A program made the translations under genes and the position numbers. The notes under the pieces are model-generated. The model ran no database searches, was not told the origin of the DNA, and worked only from the letters and a program-made list of their open reading frames with translations. Of a stretch of DNA of 64,000 nt, positions 59,403 through 64,000 are shown in pieces. Position 1 is the stretch's first letter; each line of letters opens with the position of its first letter. Origin of the DNA: Deltaproteobacteria bacterium. GTDB taxonomy: Bacteria; Myxococcota; JACPTQ01. The stretch covers positions 1-64,000 of the forward strand of contig JACPTQ010000011.1 in NCBI GenBank assembly GCA_016192705.1, given 5' to 3'.

Positions 59403-60353
59403 ATGAATTCGTCGCGCTCGAAACGTGTCCTCGCCTACCTCTCCGGCATGTTTCCACCGGTCGCCGCCGTTGCGACGCTCATGGGATTTGTCGCGTGGGA
59501 CTTTGTTGTCCAATCGATGGGGAAGTCACCCGTGTTGCGGATTTCGTGGCACACCGTCGTTGGCGCACTCAGCTTAATGCTCTTTTCGCTCCTCATGCGG
59601 ATTTACGACGAGCTCAAAGACGTCGAGACCGACTTGCAGCTCGCGCGCGAAGGCGACCCACGATACGTCGACCGTCCTATCGTAACGGGTGCGGTCACCG
59701 TCGCCGATTTGGTGCTCCTCCGTTGGGTTGTGACGGGGCTCCTCGTTGCGCTAAACGCGCCGCTCGGTTTTCCGTTGCCGTTCACCGTCTTTGTGGGCGT
59801 GCTCGCCTTCCAATGGCTTACTTTTAAATGGTTCTTTTTAAAGGATACTATTAGCAATAATCTCATTTTGGCCTTCGCCACGCACCAGCCGCTCGTCCCT
59901 CTTCTCTTCGTTTACCTCCTTTCCGTCGTCGCCACCGAACGCCCCGACCTCGCCTTCGACGGTCGCCATGCGCTTGCGGTATTCGCCTTTTGGTTCCCCA
60001 TGGCGTCATGGGAAATCGGCCGCAAACTCCGCGCGCGCGACGAGGAGACGTCGTACGACACGTACACGAAACGGCTCGGAACGCGCATCGCGCCGCTCAT
60101 TCCCGCGGTTCTCCTCTCTGTCGCAACGACGATCACCCTCGCTCTCGTCAGCTCGCGAGTTTGGATCGTGTCGCAACTTGTCCTCGCCGCATTCACAGCC
60201 GTTGCCGTCTTCCTCTTCGCGCGATTTGCCATCACGACAAGCCGCCGCCATTCGGACCTCCGATGGGTCGTTGAAGCTTACATCGGCGTCTCGTATTTCA
60301 TTCTCGCTCTTGACCTCGGAATTGGCTCGGCGGTCGTTTTTTCGTTCGCCTAA
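59403..60353 (+). CDS. UbiA-like membrane prenyltransferase
   Basis: 316 aa. Eight or nine membrane helices. The Asp-rich motif reads RIYDELKDVETDLQ and VDRPIVTGAV, with the DRPI echo of UbiA DRPL. The second motif is EIGRKLRARDEETSYDTYTK. Family members include UbiA and chlorophyll or digeranylgeranyl transferases. It stands alone between FKBP and the right inverted-repeat copy. No aromatic acceptor synthesis gene is near. Confidence 0.8.
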   Translation: MNSSRSKRVLAYLSGMFPPVAAVATLMGFVAWDFVVQSMGKSPVLRISWHTVVGALSLMLFSLLMRIYDELKDVETDLQLAREGDPRYVDRPIVTGAVTVADLVLLRWVVTGLLVALNAPLGFPLPFTVFVGVLAFQWLTFKWFFLKDTISNNLILAFATHQPLVPLLFVYLLSVVATERPDLAFDGRHALAVFAFWFPMASWEIGRKLRARDEETSYDTYTKRLGTRIAPLIPAVLLSVATTITLALVSSRVWIVSQLVLAAFTAVAVFLFARFAITTSRRHSDLRWVVEAYIGVSYFILALDLGIGSAVVFSFA

Positions 60354-60354
60354 T

Positions 60355-60985
60355 GCCTGATTCCCGGTTAACGGCCAAGACCAGCGTGGGGCGGTCGGGT
60401 TTGGGCTCGCTCCGGCTCGCGGAAGTCCTCGGGTCTGACATGAAATGTGAGTCTGCACGAAATGAATCAGACATCATGAGAACGGCAATTCCACGCCCAA
60501 TCGGCACCTCATCCCCTGCGGATGCGACCCGAAGCAAGCCCAATCCCCGCCCGCCCAATCGGAACCCGGCCGTTTTCCTGGAACTCCGGTCAAGGGACTT
60601 GGGGGTCGATCGATCATCTGCCGACACCCAGCGGGTGAACTCCTCGTGCCGCCCTCAAGCCAAGAAAACACGTCTCCGGAAAGCGGTCCGCCCGGAATTG
60701 CGTAGGGTCGGCAGGGGTCCGCGCAGGCGCGCCTATTCCGCGAGCAGTCTGTTGGCAAGCCAGTGGCTTGCCCGCGCGAGCGGAATGGCAAGGGCGACGG
60801 AACGGAGCCCGCAGCCCGACCTTCGCGCAGGGTCTGCAGCGCGATATCGGCTGGGATCACCGAGGTTTCGCCTGCCTCTGAACTGCGGATCAATCGCGCG
60901 TCTCAAATCAGACCGAGGACGTCGGCGCGCCGAAGCGGCACCTGGCGACGCTACGCGCCGAAGAGAACTGGCTGCATATCCGGGG
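60355..60985 (-). repeat. 630-bp repeat, right copy of the inverted pair
   Basis: Reverse complement of 57636-58265, beginning one base after the UbiA-like stop. The hairpin is conserved: inner stem GGCAAGCC-nnn-GGCTTGCC (60754-60772) and outer ATTCCGC/GCGGAAT. The open frames across it differ from the left copy by many non-synonymous changes, and two frames read through in one copy only, so coding is unlikely. It occupies the gap before fabI. Confidence 0.8.
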
Positions 60986-61071
60986 ATCGAGGTTCGCCTG
61001 ATTGCACCCCATTCCCAGAACAATCACCGCGGTGGTACGCTTCGTTCCCCTAACAGGAAACGAGGAGAACG

Positions 61072-61845
61072 ATGGGGCTTTTGGAAGGGAAAAAGGGGCT
61101 CGTGTTTGGCGTCGCGAACGAGTGGAGCATCGCGTGGCACGTCGCGCGCCGTGCGGCGGATGAAGGTGCAGCGGTTGGCTTTCCGCATTTGCCGGGCGAA
61201 AAGATGGAACGGCGCGTGCGGCGAACCGTCGAGTCGATCGGCGACGCCTGGCTTTACCCGTGCGACGTATCGAACGACGCCGAGCTCGACAAGCTGTTCG
61301 CGGCGGCCGGCGAAAAGTTCGGCGCACTCGATTTCGTCGTCCATTCGATCGCCTTCGCGAACCGCGACGACTTGCAGCCAGGAGCCTTTGTCAAAACGTC
61401 GCGCGAAGGGTTTCGCCTGGCGCTCGATGTTTCAGCCTATTCGCTGGTCGCCATCGCAAACCGCGCGCGCGAGCTGATACCCGCGGGCGGAAGCATCATC
61501 GCGATGACGTATTTGGGCGGCGAACGCGTGGTGCCGGGTTACAACGTCATGGGCGTCGCGAAGGCGGCGCTCGACTGTTCGATGCGGTATTTAGCGAGTG
61601 ACCTCGGTGAGAAGGGCGTGCGCGTCAACTGCATCTCCGCGGGACCGCTCCGCACGTTGAGCTCTTCGGCGGTGGGCGGCATCGACGACATGCTTGGCGC
61701 ATTCGCCGCAAAGGCACCGCTCAAGCGGAAAATTGACGCGGACGAAGTCGGCAAAACCGCCGTCTACCTCCTCTCCGACCTGTCGAGCGGCGTCACCGGC
61801 GAAACAATTTACGTCGACGCCGGCTTTCACACGCTCGGCGCTTAG
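61072..61845 (+). CDS. fabI: Enoyl-ACP reductase (NADH) FabI
   Basis: 257 aa; ATG 61072 has GAGGAGA upstream. FabI features: nucleotide motif GVANEWSIAWHVA, HSIAFANRDDL, and the catalytic Tyr-x6-Lys (Y157 and K164 in YNVMGVAKAAL). The C-terminal GIDDMLGAFAAKAPLKR and SGVTGETIYVDAGFH are also typical. It reduces enoyl-ACP in fatty-acid elongation. It may be cotranscribed with the MscS gene 12 bases downstream. Confidence 0.96.
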   Translation: MGLLEGKKGLVFGVANEWSIAWHVARRAADEGAAVGFPHLPGEKMERRVRRTVESIGDAWLYPCDVSNDAELDKLFAAAGEKFGALDFVVHSIAFANRDDLQPGAFVKTSREGFRLALDVSAYSLVAIANRARELIPAGGSIIAMTYLGGERVVPGYNVMGVAKAALDCSMRYLASDLGEKGVRVNCISAGPLRTLSSSAVGGIDDMLGAFAAKAPLKRKIDADEVGKTAVYLLSDLSSGVTGETIYVDAGFHTLGA

Positions 61846-61857
61846 CCAGGGAATCGC

Positions 61858-62910
61858 GTGACCCTCGTCTTCGGCTTCTCGGTGCCCGTGCCGTTTGGCG
61901 TCGCCGTTCTTGCGCTCTCGGTGGCCGGTCTCGTCATCGGCCATTTCATCGGCGTTGGAATTGTGACCCTCGCACGCCGCGCCGTCGGTGCGACGAAATC
62001 TGAGATCGACGACCTCATCGTCGACGCACTCGCGCGGCCGATTCGATTGGCGTCGATGCTCGTCGCGATCTGGCTGCTGATGCGTGGCGTTGTTATCCCA
62101 CCGAGCGCCTCGCACATTCTCAACCGCGGCACGATCGTGGCCGGATCGATCCTCGTCGTCGCGGCAAGCCTCGCCCTCGCGAATCGCCTGGTGCCCGCAT
62201 TCGCGCGGCGAAACGAATCGCTCCGCCCCGCGGCCGGCACCATCCGATCGCTCGTGCGTCTCGTCATCATCGTCATCGGCGTTCTCATGGTTATGGACGC
62301 CGCCGGAATTTCTGTGGCGCCGGTCCTCGCAACCCTGGGCGTCGGCAGCGTCGCCATCGCGCTCGCGCTCAAGGACACGCTGACAAATTTTTTCGCCGGT
62401 CTCTATATCCTCATCGATCGGCCGTTCCGTCCGGGCGACCACGTCAAGATCGAGGCGACCGACGAGGGCATCATCGAATCGATTGGCCTTCGCTCGACGC
62501 GCATTCTAACGCCCGCCCACAACCTCGTCGTCGTCCCGAATGGCAAGCTCGCGCTCGCCACGATTACCAATTTTAGTTTGCCGAGTGGCCGCGCCGTCGC
62601 GCAAGTCCGCGTCTCCATTTCGCACGATTCCGACGTCGATCGCGTCGAGAGTCTCTTGGCCGATGAAGTCGGTCGCTTTGTTCGCGAAACACCAACCGTC
62701 GTCGCAGAGCCAGCGCCGTGGGTGCGCTGCACGGGAGGTCCCGCTGAGGTGGGCGTCGAATTCGCAATCGGTTTTTCCGTCGCCAACTCGATCGATCAAG
62801 CCCTCGCGCAGCATGACCTTCGCAAGCGCCTCCTCCGACGGCTCAAAGCGAGCGGGCTCAATATCGCTGCGCCGCAGAAAGTCCCGACTCCCGCGCCGCC
62901 GCCAGTCTGA
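61858..62910 (+). CDS. Small-conductance mechanosensitive channel (MscS family)
   Basis: 350 aa from GTG 61858. Four membrane segments (about 8-32, 58-75, 88-106, 125-145) then the pore helix with the MscS Gly/Ala pattern ATLGVGSVAIALALKDTLTN (about 157-176), followed by the beta domain (RPFRPGDHVKIEATDEG, VVVPNGKLALATITNFS) and an alpha/beta tail. It opens under membrane tension. C-terminus is Pro-rich. Confidence 0.94.
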   Translation: MTLVFGFSVPVPFGVAVLALSVAGLVIGHFIGVGIVTLARRAVGATKSEIDDLIVDALARPIRLASMLVAIWLLMRGVVIPPSASHILNRGTIVAGSILVVAASLALANRLVPAFARRNESLRPAAGTIRSLVRLVIIVIGVLMVMDAAGISVAPVLATLGVGSVAIALALKDTLTNFFAGLYILIDRPFRPGDHVKIEATDEGIIESIGLRSTRILTPAHNLVVVPNGKLALATITNFSLPSGRAVAQVRVSISHDSDVDRVESLLADEVGRFVRETPTVVAEPAPWVRCTGGPAEVGVEFAIGFSVANSIDQALAQHDLRKRLLRRLKASGLNIAAPQKVPTPAPPPV

Positions 62911-62973
62911 ACCCCGTGTCTGCGACCAATCCGCGCGCGAAACGAAAGTACTGTTGACGTGTGTTGGTTTCGA

Positions 62974-63001
62974 CACATGTGAATCCAAAAGCTCACATGT
63001 G
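62974..63001 (+). promoter_or_regulatory. Two CACATGTG palindromes 20 bp apart
   Basis: CACATGTG at 62974-62981 and 62994-63001, each followed by GAA, lie 20 bp apart on one DNA face, about 170 bp upstream of the small membrane-protein gene. This is operator-like spacing. The cognate regulator is unknown. A TTGACG at 62954-62959 is a possible -35. Confidence 0.45.
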
Positions 63002-63170
63002 AAGGCGGCTTCGCATTCTCCCCGTAGCGGGCCGACCGAGAAATTCACATAAACATACCGACTGGTCGAAATTTCGCGTGGACCTCGAAACGGCACGATC
63101 ATTGCCATACTCCATTCGGAAGCGCAGCGATCGGGGAAACCGGTTCGCGGCTCTACCCAGGGAGGGAGCG

Positions 63171-63737
63171 ATGAACGGAAAAAGAGGACGGGCACTGGTT
63201 CGAGCGACGGTCTTGGCGATCGGTATCACGGCCGCTGGTGCCCCGCGAGAATCGGCCGCGTCAGGGAGCGGGGGATCTGGGGCCATGACCTACTTTTTCG
63301 GCGCAATTCTGATTGGTGCACCGGTTGTCCTCAACGAAACCCTCGCCCTAATGTCGGGGGTCGCGAACGGCGTCAGCGCGAGCCGCGGTGTGCGCCCAAC
63401 GAAAGGGTGGCTGGCGCTCGGTTACGCCACCAATTCGATCAGCGTCATCGGCGGCGCAGCGATGATGGTTGCGGGTTTTCTTTCGAAAGGCTCGGTGCAA
63501 ACGGGCTACGACAAGAGCGGCTATCCCGTGTACGGCTACGATTACAAAACAGACGGGACCCTCGTTGGTATCGGCTCTGCACTCTTCGCCATAGGAGGGA
63601 TGGGCCTCGGGTTCACGATATGGGGACACTCGAAGCCCAAAAACCCAGGGCTCAACTTGACGGTGAAGCCGATCGCCGGCTTCGGCGCGCGCGGGGAGTT
63701 TTTCGCCGGAGCATCGCTTGAACTCGCCGGGTTTTGA
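63171..63737 (+). CDS. Small Gly-rich membrane protein
   Basis: 188 aa. ATG 63171 has GGAGGGAG upstream. An N-terminal signal (ALVRATVLAIGITAAGA) is followed by Gly/Ser linker and three or four hydrophobic segments (YFFGAILIGAPVVLNET, SISVIGGAAMMVAGFL, GTLVGIGSALFAIGGMGLGF), with a Tyr-rich loop between. No family recognised. It has its own candidate operator upstream. Confidence 0.7.
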   Translation: MNGKRGRALVRATVLAIGITAAGAPRESAASGSGGSGAMTYFFGAILIGAPVVLNETLALMSGVANGVSASRGVRPTKGWLALGYATNSISVIGGAAMMVAGFLSKGSVQTGYDKSGYPVYGYDYKTDGTLVGIGSALFAIGGMGLGFTIWGHSKPKNPGLNLTVKPIAGFGARGEFFAGASLELAGF

Positions 63738-64000
63738 CGGAACGCCCAAAGTCCGGTTTCCCCGACAGCAGCTAAACCAAGAACCGCGCCCGGGTCCGTT
63801 TCACTTGAGATCGGCGGAGACGCAGACTTATGTTTTCTTTGGCAACATTGCGTGAAATGAGACGGTGACATCTGTCCGCGGCATCACACCGCGTTGCCGT
63901 GTCACCGTTAGAATCGCTCGTGAATTGGCGAGCCGCTCTCAACAGCGATCGGGCCGCCCGTTGGCATGATGTCTGCTCTTCTCACAGCGTTGGCACGGCG
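63738..64000. other. Terminal non-coding stretch
   Basis: The last 263 bases have no frame with a credible start, ribosome site or codon pattern on either strand. I see no repeat shared with the rest of the window. A gene may begin just beyond the edge. Confidence 0.4.

Noticed and set aside
60353-61477. 374-residue plus-strand open frame across the right repeat into fabI
   Set aside because: The left repeat copy does not preserve the frame, and the C-terminal part is only a shadow of FabI.
63542-63871. Minus-strand open frame at the window's right edge
   Set aside because: It overlaps the well-supported small membrane-protein gene, and no ribosome site or motif supports it.

Overview
The window is high-GC, densely coded bacterial chromosome. 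The sequence suggests a former-deltaproteobacterial lineage, most likely Myxococcota or a relative. The reasons are many lipoproteins with 'DAG/DGG'-rich or Cys-rich low-complexity tails, an AgmX/PglI-type C-terminal domain, a MoxR/DUF58/VWA/DUF4175 cluster, a PilZ-fused enzyme and a 13-heme cytochrome. The lineage is inferred from gene content; no rRNA gene is present.

Layout. 1-11074 (+) is a translationally coupled cluster: a DUF4175-like protein, a TPR/MA-peptidase/PEGA protein, a MoxR ATPase, a ThiO-like oxidase, a lipoprotein, DUF58, a BatA/VWA protein and an RlmI-like methyltransferase. 10951-21352 (-) is the highlight: ten genes joined by 4-base or 1-base overlaps, or abutting within 2 bp. 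They encode an OM barrel with a FlgO-like N-terminus, a TPR lipoprotein, MotA, MotB, a protein that looks like the C-terminal part of FliF fused to FliG-like helical repeats, two more lipoproteins, an AgmX/PglI-tail protein, a second OM barrel and a large periplasmic protein. No flagellin, rod, hook or export gene is present, so this looks like an envelope-spanning stator-rotor machine that is not a normal flagellum.

21715-33060 holds a collagen-like lipoprotein, tRNA-Val, kdd (3,5-diaminohexanoate dehydrogenase), def, an M28-PDZ peptidase, a YceI / OM barrel / 13-heme cytochrome operon on the minus strand, a nitrilase and a LarA-like protein. 33065-37825 (-) is a four-gene operon: PilZ-alpha-oxoamine synthase, UbiA, lipid kinase and a ThiL-like protein, which suggests sphingolipid-like or isoprenoid lipid synthesis. 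37826-40539 is a decay zone with an ISKra4-type transposase remnant, a cut-off methyltransferase start and a DUF2961 gene with its middle deleted. 40577-44066 (-) has UbiB/AarF, a TPR lipoprotein and an MlaF-type ATPase.

44139-57615 has many secreted proteins and lipoproteins, a stand-alone BMC-T shell protein, tadA, two tRNA-Ser genes embedded in tRNA-derived repeats, a 2Fe-2S ferredoxin, a prepilin coupled to a DUF2723 membrane glycosyltransferase, and a BtaA-like lipid enzyme. 57636-60985 is bounded by a ~630-bp inverted repeat that flanks a tandem-FKBP lipoprotein and a UbiA-like protein. fabI, an MscS channel and a small membrane protein close the window.

General features: 4-base start/stop overlaps are pervasive, convergent pairs are very tight (3-4 bp gaps or overlaps), and several isolated genes lack a Shine-Dalgarno but carry a promoter placed for a leaderless message.
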